Assembly: GCA_023394035.1 (NCBI GenBank)
Contig: JAEXBK010000155.1
Span: 1-6,885, forward strand
Length of the DNA: 6,885 bases
Origin: Bacillota bacterium
Lineage (GTDB): Bacteria > Bacillota > Clostridia > Peptostreptococcales > Anaerovoracaceae
Direction: 5' to 3'
Below, one piece after another: positions 1 through 5,562 of the stretch (position 1 is its first letter; each line of letters starts with the position of its first letter). A program made the translations under genes and the position numbers. The notes under the pieces are model-generated. The model did not search any database and was not told where the DNA came from. It saw nothing but the letters and a program-made list of their open reading frames with translations.

Positions 1-19
1 ATATCATTTCAGACGAAAA

Positions 20-123
20 GAACATCTTTAACTCGGTACAGAGATGCCGATAAGATCGCGTTCCAAAGAGATATATTTTTGTGACCACAGTCTTGTCCGG
101 CATGTATGGACAGGACTTTTTTT
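20..123 (+). promoter_or_regulatory. PyrR-responsive transcription attenuator in the pyrR-uraA leader
   Basis: This leader should end transcription before pyrR when PyrR carries UMP/UTP. The PyrR-binding (anti-antiterminator) hairpin is visible: GAAC 20-23 pairs with GTTC 60-63, ATCTT 24-28 with AAGAT 52-56, and TCGG 33-36 with CCGA 47-50. The loop contains ACAGAGA (38-44), matching the CAGAGA core of Bacillus pyr binding loops. An alternative antiterminator can form by pairing ATGCCG 44-49 with CGGCAT 98-103, helped by TAC 37-39 with GTA 104-106. That pairing breaks the PyrR hairpin and takes over the loop of the terminator at 89-123. The pairings are read from sequence; the mechanism is that of the characterised B. 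subtilis pyr attenuators and is inferred here. The promoter lies left of the window or is too incomplete to call. Confidence 0.88.
89..123 (+). terminator. Intrinsic terminator of the pyr attenuator
   Basis: AGTCTTGTCC (89-98) pairs with GGACAGGACT (108-117) over ten base pairs including one G-U, with a nine-base loop, followed by a T run at 117-123. This is the conditional terminator of the PyrR attenuator. The T run abuts the pyrR start codon at 124, and the probable Shine-Dalgarno AGGA (112-115) lies inside the 3' arm. The folded hairpin would therefore also hide the ribosome binding site in any read-through transcript. Confidence 0.9.
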
Positions 124-666
124 ATGCAAATCAAATCACAATTAATGACAACCGAAGAAATAATGAGAGCACTGAAGAGGATAGCTCATCAGATAACCGA
201 AAGGAATAACGGTGTGGATGATGTCGTTGTGCTTGGAATAGCAAAGGGCGGAATACCGCTTGCCGAGCAGCTTGCATCATACTTAAGAACGATAGAGGGA
301 AGGGATGTGCCGGGCGGAATACTCGATATCAGCGGCCACAGGGACGATATTACGGCTGACGAAAAGTTTTCGGCTTCGGAAGAAAATCTAAGCTCTGTAC
401 CTTGCGACATAACGGGCAAAAACGTTATTCTCGTTGACGATGTGCTTTACACGGGAAGAACGGCGCGCGCAGCCTTTGATGCTTTGTCGGATTTCGGAAG
501 GGCGGGAACGATACAGCTTGCGGTGCTGATAGACAGAGGGCATCGGGAGCTTCCTATAAGGGCTGATTTTGTCGGCAAAAACATACCGACCTCGCACACG
601 GAAACTATAAGGGTCGATTTCGATGAGAGCGGCACTATGCCCGTTGTCAACATTTACGACTTATAA
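124..666 (+). CDS. pyrR: Bifunctional PyrR: pyr attenuation regulator / uracil phosphoribosyltransferase
   Basis: PyrR senses UMP/UTP and binds pyr leader RNA to favour termination; family members also convert uracil and PRPP to UMP in the cytoplasm. The 180-residue product matches the family length (B. subtilis about 181). The PRPP-binding motif is VILVDDVLYTGRT (101-113), followed by the family signature around LIDRGHRELPIRAD (135-148) and GKNIPTS (151-157). Residues linked to RNA binding in B. subtilis PyrR occur at the same numbers: R19, H22, R27, R141, R146 and K152; T18 is Lys here. An upstream in-frame ATG at 106 lies in the terminator loop. The ATG at 124 is preferred because it aligns the N-terminus with B. 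subtilis without gaps and has AGGA eight bases upstream. Two active-site loops are atypical: KGG (41-43) replaces TRG, and SGHRDD (70-75) replaces TLYRDD. Uracil permease follows after 44 bases. Confidence 0.96.
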   Translation: MQIKSQLMTTEEIMRALKRIAHQITERNNGVDDVVVLGIAKGGIPLAEQLASYLRTIEGRDVPGGILDISGHRDDITADEKFSASEENLSSVPCDITGKNVILVDDVLYTGRTARAAFDALSDFGRAGTIQLAVLIDRGHRELPIRADFVGKNIPTSHTETIRVDFDESGTMPVVNIYDL

Positions 667-710
667 TTTTATACAATATGCGCATTTATTATTAAAGAAG
701 GAGAACAACA

Positions 711-2027
711 ATGACAAAGAAAAGTCAACATAATGCAGAAGGCATTTACAATGCGAGACAGCTCGGAATACCGAAAATGCTGATTCTCGGTCTGCAGCAC
801 ACATTTGCGATGTTTGGTGCTACCGTCCTCGTTCCGCTTTTGACGGGACTTCCTGTAGCTACAACGCTGCTCATGGCAGGACTCGGAACGCTTTTGTTCC
901 ACCTGCTTACAAAGGGAAAGGTACCGGCTTTTCTCGGATCGTCATTTGCTTTCTTAGGCGGATATGCGGCAGTTGCTCCTCTTCTTAAGGACGGCTCGTC
1001 AAATGCAGAGATGCTTCCTTATGCATGTGGCGGAGTTTTCTGTGCCGGACTAGTATATGTCGTCATGGCAGGGTTCATCAAAGCCTTCGGCGCAAGACGC
1101 GTAATGCGCTATTTTCCGCCGGTTGTTACAGGTCCTATAATTATATCTATAGGTCTCATTCTCGCTCCGACAGCAATAAACAACTGCCAGACGAATTGGG
1201 TTGTTGCTCTTGTCGCTTTAATTACTATTATTTTGTTCAACATCTGGGGAAAGGGCATGGCAAAAATAATTCCGATCATACTCGGAGTTATGGCATCATA
1301 TGCTGCGGCAATGCTTATGAACGAAATAAGCTTTGACGGTATGCCTAAGGAAATATTCGGTCTTCCGCCTATTCTGATGATGAAGTTCGATATATCTGCA
1401 ATAATTACGATAATGCCTATAGCACTTGCAACAATGATGGAGCATATAGGAGATATAACGGCAATAGGCGCAACGACGAACAAAAACTACATTGCAGATC
1501 CGGGTCTTCACCGCACACTTTTAGGTGACGGTCTTGCGACATGCCTCGCTTCGGCATTCGGAGCTCCTGCAAATACTACATACGGAGAAAACACAGGCGT
1601 ACTTGCACTGACTAAGATATATGATCCTTGGGTAATCAGAATTGCGGCTGTATTTGCGGTTATTCTCTCATTCCTGCCTCAGGTTGCATTCCTGATAGAA
1701 AGTATTCCTGCTGCTACAATAGGAGGCGTTTCGCTTATACTTTACGGAATGATATCCGCAATAGGAATCAGAAACGTCGTAGAAAATCAGGTTGATTTTA
1801 CAAAGTCAAGAAATACCATAATCGCTGCGCTCATACTTGTATCTGCACTCGGCTTTAATGCAACGGGCGGTATAAGCTTCAATGTCGGAAGCGCTGAAAT
1901 TTCGCTTTCCGGACTTTCTATCGCAGCAATAGTAGGTATACTCGTAAACGCAATACTTCCGGGTAACGACTATGTATTCAAAGAAGAGGAAGGAAAAGAG
2001 GAAAAATTCCAGACCTTCAAGCTGTAG
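711..2027 (+). CDS. uraA: Uracil permease, NCS2 (UraA/PyrP) family
   Basis: This is an integral membrane nucleobase:H+ symporter that probably imports uracil for salvage. The 438-residue product is very hydrophobic and has the usual NCS2 size (the family has 14 membrane spans). Signatures are QHTFAMFGATVLVP (29-42), GSSFAF (76-81, with the UraA Phe73 equivalent at F80), MEHIGD (243-248) and NTTYGEN (288-294). E244 and E293 correspond to the uracil-binding Glu241 and Glu290 of E. coli UraA. The UraA His245 position is Asp248 here, as in purine-type NCS2 carriers such as XanQ (E-x-x-x-D). The Y-G-E-N motif and the pyrR context still favour uracil. Ribosome binding site AAGGAG (698-703) is seven bases before ATG. 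No terminator or second attenuator lies between pyrR and this gene, so it should be controlled by the upstream PyrR attenuator. The charged tail after residue 423 is short and probably cytoplasmic. Confidence 0.94.
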   Translation: MTKKSQHNAEGIYNARQLGIPKMLILGLQHTFAMFGATVLVPLLTGLPVATTLLMAGLGTLLFHLLTKGKVPAFLGSSFAFLGGYAAVAPLLKDGSSNAEMLPYACGGVFCAGLVYVVMAGFIKAFGARRVMRYFPPVVTGPIIISIGLILAPTAINNCQTNWVVALVALITIILFNIWGKGMAKIIPIILGVMASYAAAMLMNEISFDGMPKEIFGLPPILMMKFDISAIITIMPIALATMMEHIGDITAIGATTNKNYIADPGLHRTLLGDGLATCLASAFGAPANTTYGENTGVLALTKIYDPWVIRIAAVFAVILSFLPQVAFLIESIPAATIGGVSLILYGMISAIGIRNVVENQVDFTKSRNTIIAALILVSALGFNATGGISFNVGSAEISLSGLSIAAIVGILVNAILPGNDYVFKEEEGKEEKFQTFKL

Positions 2028-2059
2028 TTAACTGCCTGAAATTAATATAAAATAAATAT

Positions 2060-2090
2060 AAAAGCCCGTTCATTTTGAGAGCGGGCTTTT
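2060..2090 (+). terminator. Intrinsic terminator ending the pyrR-uraA unit
   Basis: AAAAGCCCG (2060-2068) pairs perfectly with CGGGCTTTT (2082-2090), giving a stem with a GC core, a 13-base loop and terminal T residues. It lies 33 bases after the permease stop codon and separates this operon from lexA. The A-rich 5' side makes it potentially bidirectional. Confidence 0.92.
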
Positions 2091-2113
2091 GATTGATAAA
2101 CGAACAAAATTTT

Positions 2114-2127
2114 CGAACTAACGTTTA
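2114..2127 (+). promoter_or_regulatory. LexA-binding SOS box upstream of lexA
   Basis: CGAACTAACGTTTA fits the Gram-positive LexA operator CGAAC-N4-GTTCG/GTTY except for the last two bases of the right half. It overlaps the proposed lexA -35 hexamer (2124-2129), so bound LexA would block RNA polymerase. Negative autoregulation of lexA is the rule in this family. Further CGAAC half-sites without a good partner lie at 2101-2105 and 2138-2142. Confidence 0.85.
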
Positions 2128-2152
2128 CTTTTTGATGCGAACCTGTTAAAAT
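2124..2152 (+). promoter_or_regulatory. lexA promoter (extended -10)
   Basis: TTTACT (2124-2129) is separated by exactly 17 bases from TAAAAT (2147-2152). An extended -10 TG lies at 2144-2145 (TGT then TAAAAT). Transcription would start near 2159, leaving a leader of about 30 bases before ATG 2191. The -35 is imperfect but spacing is optimal and the SOS box overlaps it. Confidence 0.72.
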
Positions 2153-2190
2153 AAAAGAACAATATATTTGATTCGGGAAAGGGGTTCTGT

Positions 2191-2853
2191 ATGTCGAAAG
2201 CAAAAGACAAGGCAAAAGCACGGGAGCAGAAGATACTTCAATTTATGAGGAGCGAGGTTTCCAAGCGCGGATATGCGCCAACAGTACGGGAAATAGGTAC
2301 GGCCCTCGGAATAAGATCCACATCAACCGTTCATAAGGATATAGAGAACCTTGTTTCACAGGGACATATACGGAAAGATCCGGCAAAGCCGAGAGCTCTT
2401 GTAATGGTAGAACAGGAAACCCCTGAGGTCAGCAGGCCTAACCAAAGCGAGCTACGCGGATTTTCGGAAGAAATGATAGATGTTCCTGTAGTCGGTAATG
2501 TTGCTGCGGGATCACCTATCCTTGCCGAAGAAAATATAGAAGATACTATACCGTTCCCGGCAAGGTTTGTAAAAGGCACTAACTATATGCTGAGGGTACG
2601 AGGCGAGAGCATGATAAACGCCGGAATTTTTGATGGAGATCTTATTCTTGTAGAGCAGCAGGAGACTGCGCACAACGGAGAAATAGTGGTGGCTATGGTA
2701 GACGGCTTCGAAAGCGAAGCCACCGTAAAGACCTTCTACAAGGAGAACGGTCATATACGCCTACAGCCTGAGAATGATACGATGAGCCCTATAATTGTGC
2801 AGGATGTTCGCATTCTCGGCAAGGTGAAGGGCGTATTCAGGTACTATAACTGA
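2191..2853 (+). CDS. lexA: LexA SOS-response transcriptional repressor
   Basis: LexA represses DNA-damage genes and cleaves itself when stimulated by RecA-ssDNA filaments. The 220-residue protein has the expected two domains. An N-terminal winged helix (about 8-70) contains APTVREIGTALGIRSTSTVH (29-48), the canonical LexA helix-turn-helix region. The C-terminal S24 peptidase-like domain (about 97-218) has the scissile Ala105-Gly106 bond in VAAG, nucleophile Ser140 in GESM, and general base Lys180 in ATVK; all key residues are intact. The linker between domains (about 72-95) is polar, as usual. Ribosome binding site AAAGGGG (2178-2184) is six bases from ATG. The start lies slightly upstream of the domain and adds a lysine-rich segment (SKAKDKAKAREQK), also common in Clostridia homologues. 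The gene has its own LexA-controlled promoter and looks monocistronic. No convincing terminator is visible between its stop and the rpsO promoter, only a weak AT-rich hairpin near 2865-2892. Confidence 0.97.
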   Translation: MSKAKDKAKAREQKILQFMRSEVSKRGYAPTVREIGTALGIRSTSTVHKDIENLVSQGHIRKDPAKPRALVMVEQETPEVSRPNQSELRGFSEEMIDVPVVGNVAAGSPILAEENIEDTIPFPARFVKGTNYMLRVRGESMINAGIFDGDLILVEQQETAHNGEIVVAMVDGFESEATVKTFYKENGHIRLQPENDTMSPIIVQDVRILGKVKGVFRYYN

Positions 2854-2892
2854 TAACACATAAAATAGCATATATGTTACCGAAATAACTAT

Positions 2893-2921
2893 TTGCAATA
2901 TGTATATTAACGTGATATACT
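2893..2921 (+). promoter_or_regulatory. rpsO promoter
   Basis: TTGCAA (2893-2898) and TATACT (2916-2921) are separated by 17 bases, with an extended -10 TG at 2913-2914. Both hexamers are close to consensus, as expected for a ribosomal protein gene. Transcription would start around 2928, giving a leader of about 80 bases before the rpsO ATG. Confidence 0.8.
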
Positions 2922-2941
2922 AACTAAGTTATTTATGTACT

Positions 2942-3000
2942 TTTGCTCAGTCATCCGACACTCCGACGGCGACTTGGCAAGAGCGAATAAGAAAAAGGAG
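2942..3000 (+). promoter_or_regulatory. Structured rpsO leader, candidate S15 autoregulatory element
   Basis: The leader folds into a stacked hairpin: TTTGCTC 2942-2948 with GAGCGAA 2981-2987 (one G-U), AGTC 2949-2952 with GACT 2971-2974, and CCG 2955-2957 with CGG 2967-2969. An asymmetric internal loop, TTGGCA, lies at 2975-2980. The apical loop (2958-2966) contains CTCC (2961-2964), complementary to the GGAG (2997-3000) of the rpsO Shine-Dalgarno AAGGAG (2995-3000), so a pseudoknot masking the ribosome binding site is possible. S15 represses its own translation through leader structures in several bacteria, including a pseudoknot in E. coli. That this leader binds S15 is inference; the pairings are visible. 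Confidence 0.55.
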
Positions 3001-3007
3001 AAACCAA

Positions 3008-3274
3008 ATGATTACAAAAGAAATGAAAGCGCAGATCGTAAAGGATTATGCAAAGAACGAAGGCGATACAGGATCCCCTGAGGTTCAGGTCGCAATTTTA
3101 TCAGCAAGGATCAATGACCTTAACGAGCATCTCAAGGCTCATCACAAGGATCACCACTCACGCCGTGGTCTCCTCAAGATGGTAGGTAAGAGAAGAAATC
3201 TTCTCAACTATCTCAAGGAAGTCGATATCGAAAGATACAGAGATCTTATCGCTCGTTTAGGATTGAGAAAATAG
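3008..3274 (+). CDS. rpsO: 30S ribosomal protein S15
   Basis: S15 is a primary binder of 16S rRNA in the central domain of the small subunit and contributes to a bridge with the large subunit. The 88-residue product is full length for the family. The signature is HHKDHHSRRGLLKMVGKRRNLLNYL (45-69), with GDTGSPEVQVA (19-29) in the first helices. H45 to R53 form the His/Ser/Arg-rich RNA-contact segment, and the C-terminus YRDLIARLGLRK is typical. AAGGAG (2995-3000) lies seven bases before ATG. The gene precedes pnp, the conserved rpsO-pnp order. Its expression is probably adjusted by its structured leader. Confidence 0.98.
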   Translation: MITKEMKAQIVKDYAKNEGDTGSPEVQVAILSARINDLNEHLKAHHKDHHSRRGLLKMVGKRRNLLNYLKEVDIERYRDLIARLGLRK

Positions 3275-3288
3275 GCATTCAGAGGATT

Positions 3289-3314
3289 AGGCGGGGAATT
3301 ATCCCCGCCTTTCT
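3289..3314 (+). terminator. Terminator-like hairpin between rpsO and pnp
   Basis: AGGCGGGGA (3289-3297) pairs perfectly with TCCCCGCCT (3302-3310) around an ATTA loop, followed by a short, interrupted T tract (TTTCT). The stem is very stable but the U tract is weak, so partial termination with read-through into pnp is likely. In E. coli a hairpin at the same place is also leaky and the region is processed by RNases. Confidence 0.82.
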
Positions 3315-3327
3315 GTATTGATTTGTC

Positions 3328-3333
3328 TATAAT
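3328..3333 (+). promoter_or_regulatory. Possible pnp promoter -10 element
   Basis: A perfect TATAAT lies just downstream of the rpsO hairpin, with a TG two bases upstream of it (3324-3325), one base off the extended -10 position. No good -35 hexamer exists at 16-18 bases, because that position is the GC-rich terminator stem. If active, it would start transcription near 3340 and give pnp a short leader independent of rpsO. Confidence 0.4.
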
Positions 3334-3359
3334 AGTTATTGCCAAGGAGAGAAATTAGC

Positions 3360-3365
3360 AGGAGG
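3360..3365 (+). promoter_or_regulatory. pnp ribosome binding site with long spacer
   Basis: AGGAGG is a near-perfect Shine-Dalgarno sequence, but it sits 14 bases before ATG 3380, longer than usual; AGGAAG (3363-3368) would give 11. A further AAGGAG lies at 3344-3349. No in-frame start codon occurs between the site and 3380, so the ATG start stands. Confidence 0.6.
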
Positions 3366-3379
3366 AAGTTGTTAATAAT

Positions 3380-5479
3380 ATGGCAAGATTTACAGATTAC
3401 AGAACATTTAAGACGGCAGTTGGAGGAAGACTCCTTCAGCTCGAAATCGGGAAGTTTGCAGAACAGGCAAACGGTCAGGTAACGGTCAAATACGGTGATT
3501 CAGTCGTAAGCGTAACAGCATGCGCTTCAAAAGAACCGCGCCCTGATATTGATTTTTTCCCGCTTTCATGTGATTACGAAGAAAAAATGTATGCTTCCGG
3601 TAAAATCCCGGGAGGATTCATAAAAAGAGAAGGTCGCCCAAGCGAAAAAGCAATTCTTTGTTCGAGGCTTATGGACAGACCGCTCAGACCGCTATTTCCT
3701 AAGGGATATTACAACGATGTCGTAGTTGTTGCTACGGTTTTATCGGTTGATCTCGATTGCGAGACGGATATCATGGCAATGATCGGATCATCAGTTGCAC
3801 TTTCGATATCAGATATTCCTTGGGAGGGTCCTACTGGATCAGTCAGAGTAGGAAGAATCGACGGCAAGTTCGTCATCAACCCTACACTTGAGCAGAGAGA
3901 AAAATCCGATATCAACCTTACAGTAGCAGGAACAAAGGAAGCTATAATGATGGTTGAGGCAGGTGCTGACGAAGTTCCTGAGGATGTAATGCTTGATGCA
4001 ATTTTCTACGGTCACGAGGAAATCAAAGGAATAGTAAGCTTCATAGAGGATGTCATAGCAGAAGTAGGAAAGCCTAAGCAGCAGGTCGAGCTTTACAAGG
4101 TACCTGAGGACATCGATGCGGCAGTCAGAGCCTTTGCTACAGACAAAATGCGTGAAGCAATTCATACATTTGATAAGCTTGAGCGCCTTGACAACATGGA
4201 CAAGGTCGAAGTGGAAACAAAAGAACACTTTGCCGATATATATCCTGACAATGCAAAGGATATAGCAGGCGTTCTCTACAACATAACAAAGGAAAATGTA
4301 AGAAGCATGATCCTCGACGACGGCATCAGACCTGACAATCGTAAGCTCGATGAGATCAGACCTGTTTGGTGTGAAACCGGACTTCTTCCGCGCACACACG
4401 GAAGCGGAATGTTCAAAAGAGGACAGACTCAGGCTCTTTCGGTATGCACACTTGCACCGTCAAGCGAATCTCAGACCATAGACGGAATTACCGAACAGAC
4501 AGAGAAGAGATACATGCATCACTATAACTTCCCGGGATACAGCACAGGCGAAGCGAAATCACCGAGAAGCCCGGGTCGCCGTGAAATAGGACACGGAGCA
4601 TTAGCTGAGAGAGCACTTATTCCGGTGCTTCCTTCGGTAGAAGAATTCCCTTATGCTATCAGAGTGGTATCCGAAATACTTTCCTCAAACGGATCAAGCT
4701 CAATGGCATCAACATGCGGTTCATGCCTTGCGCTTATGGATGCAGGCGTTCCTATCAAACGCCCTGTAGCCGGAATTGCAATGGGTCTTATCGAACGTGT
4801 TGAAGAAGACGGATCAAGCAAGATGGCAATATTGAGCGATATACAGGGAATGGAAGACTTCCTTGGCGATATGGACTTCAAGGTAACGGGAACGGAAGTA
4901 GGCGTTACGGCAATTCAGATGGACATCAAGGTTCACGGCCTGTCGAAAGAAATCCTGCAGCAGGCTCTCAAACAGGCAAGAGACGGAAGAATGCACATCA
5001 TGAACATCATGCTTGAAGAGCTTCCTGAACCTCGCAAGGAAATGTCAAAATATGCGCCGCGCAATATCAATATGATGATAGATCCTGATAAGATCAGAAT
5101 AGTCATCGGACCTGGCGGAAAGACAATCAACAGAATCATAGATCAGACAGGCGTTAAGATTGACATTGCAGAGGATGCTTCAGGTCTTATAAGCATCTAC
5201 AGCAGCGATATGGAAAGTGCAGAGGCTGCAAGGCATGAGATTGAGCTTCTCACCAAAGAAGTCGAAGCCGGCGAAATATATGAGGGCAAGGTAACAAGAA
5301 TCATGGCATTCGGAGCCTTCATAGAGATTCTTCCGGGCAAGGAAGGCCTTCTCCATATTTCAAAGATGGCTGATCACAGAGTAGAAAAGGTTGAGGATGT
5401 TATGAACATCGGAGATTCCGTAACCGTAAAGGTAAAGGAAATAGACAGCCAGAACAGAATAAATCTCATAAGAGCTTAA
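3380..5479 (+). CDS. pnp: Polyribonucleotide nucleotidyltransferase (PNPase)
   Basis: PNPase degrades RNA 3'-to-5' by phosphorolysis, releasing nucleoside diphosphates, and acts in cytoplasmic mRNA decay. The 699-residue product has the full domain order. It comprises a first RNase PH-like core (about 10-225) with FFPLSCDYEEK (59-69) and IPGGFIKREGRPSEK (76-90), an all-alpha linker (about 240-310), and a second RNase PH core (about 320-545). These are followed by a KH domain (about 555-622) with GPGG at 577-580 and an S1 domain (about 630-697). Catalytic residues of E. coli PNPase (D486, D492, K494) correspond to D493, D499 and K501 in MEDFLGDMDFK. The protein ends at NLIRA, directly after the last S1 strand, and lacks the charged tail seen in B. 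subtilis PNPase. No tail-like coding sequence follows the stop, so this looks natural, not a frameshift. It follows rpsO behind a leaky hairpin and may share its transcript. Confidence 0.98.
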   Translation: MARFTDYRTFKTAVGGRLLQLEIGKFAEQANGQVTVKYGDSVVSVTACASKEPRPDIDFFPLSCDYEEKMYASGKIPGGFIKREGRPSEKAILCSRLMDRPLRPLFPKGYYNDVVVVATVLSVDLDCETDIMAMIGSSVALSISDIPWEGPTGSVRVGRIDGKFVINPTLEQREKSDINLTVAGTKEAIMMVEAGADEVPEDVMLDAIFYGHEEIKGIVSFIEDVIAEVGKPKQQVELYKVPEDIDAAVRAFATDKMREAIHTFDKLERLDNMDKVEVETKEHFADIYPDNAKDIAGVLYNITKENVRSMILDDGIRPDNRKLDEIRPVWCETGLLPRTHGSGMFKRGQTQALSVCTLAPSSESQTIDGITEQTEKRYMHHYNFPGYSTGEAKSPRSPGRREIGHGALAERALIPVLPSVEEFPYAIRVVSEILSSNGSSSMASTCGSCLALMDAGVPIKRPVAGIAMGLIERVEEDGSSKMAILSDIQGMEDFLGDMDFKVTGTEVGVTAIQMDIKVHGLSKEILQQALKQARDGRMHIMNIMLEELPEPRKEMSKYAPRNINMMIDPDKIRIVIGPGGKTINRIIDQTGVKIDIAEDASGLISIYSSDMESAEAARHEIELLTKEVEAGEIYEGKVTRIMAFGAFIEILPGKEGLLHISKMADHRVEKVEDVMNIGDSVTVKVKEIDSQNRINLIRA

Positions 5480-5497
5480 TTCCATAATCACAAATAT

Positions 5498-5550
5498 AAA
5501 AGCAGTAAACGGCGTATGTGCAATTTACTGCTTTTGCTTTATTTATTTTT
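5498..5550. terminator. Bidirectional terminator shared by pnp and msrAB
   Basis: AAAAGCAGTAAA (5498-5509) pairs perfectly with TTTACTGCTTTT (5524-5535), a 12-base-pair stem with a 14-base loop. On the plus strand it is followed by a T-rich tail to 5550. On the minus strand the stem itself ends in a T run. It lies between two convergent genes, 18 bases after the pnp stop and 27 bases beyond the msrAB stop, so it can end both transcripts. Confidence 0.9.
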
Positions 5551-5562
5551 GATATAGGTCAT

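Noticed and set aside
106..123. Upstream in-frame ATG extending PyrR by six residues
   Set aside because: It lies in the loop of the attenuator terminator, has no Shine-Dalgarno sequence, and adds residues absent from B. subtilis PyrR; ATG 124 aligns exactly with the family N-terminus.
667..710. Second PyrR attenuator between pyrR and uraA, as in B. subtilis
   Set aside because: The gap is only 44 bases and contains no binding loop, hairpin or T run.
2863..2894. Possible lexA terminator (AAATAG ... CTATTT with inner GTTA/TAAC)
   Set aside because: The stem is short, AT-rich, has an asymmetric bulge and no T tract, and it overlaps the rpsO -35 element.
3839..4399. 186-codon minus-strand open frame inside pnp
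   Set aside because: It lies wholly opposite a conserved PNPase gene, has a low-complexity Cys/Tyr/Val-rich composition and resembles no known family; an antisense shadow.
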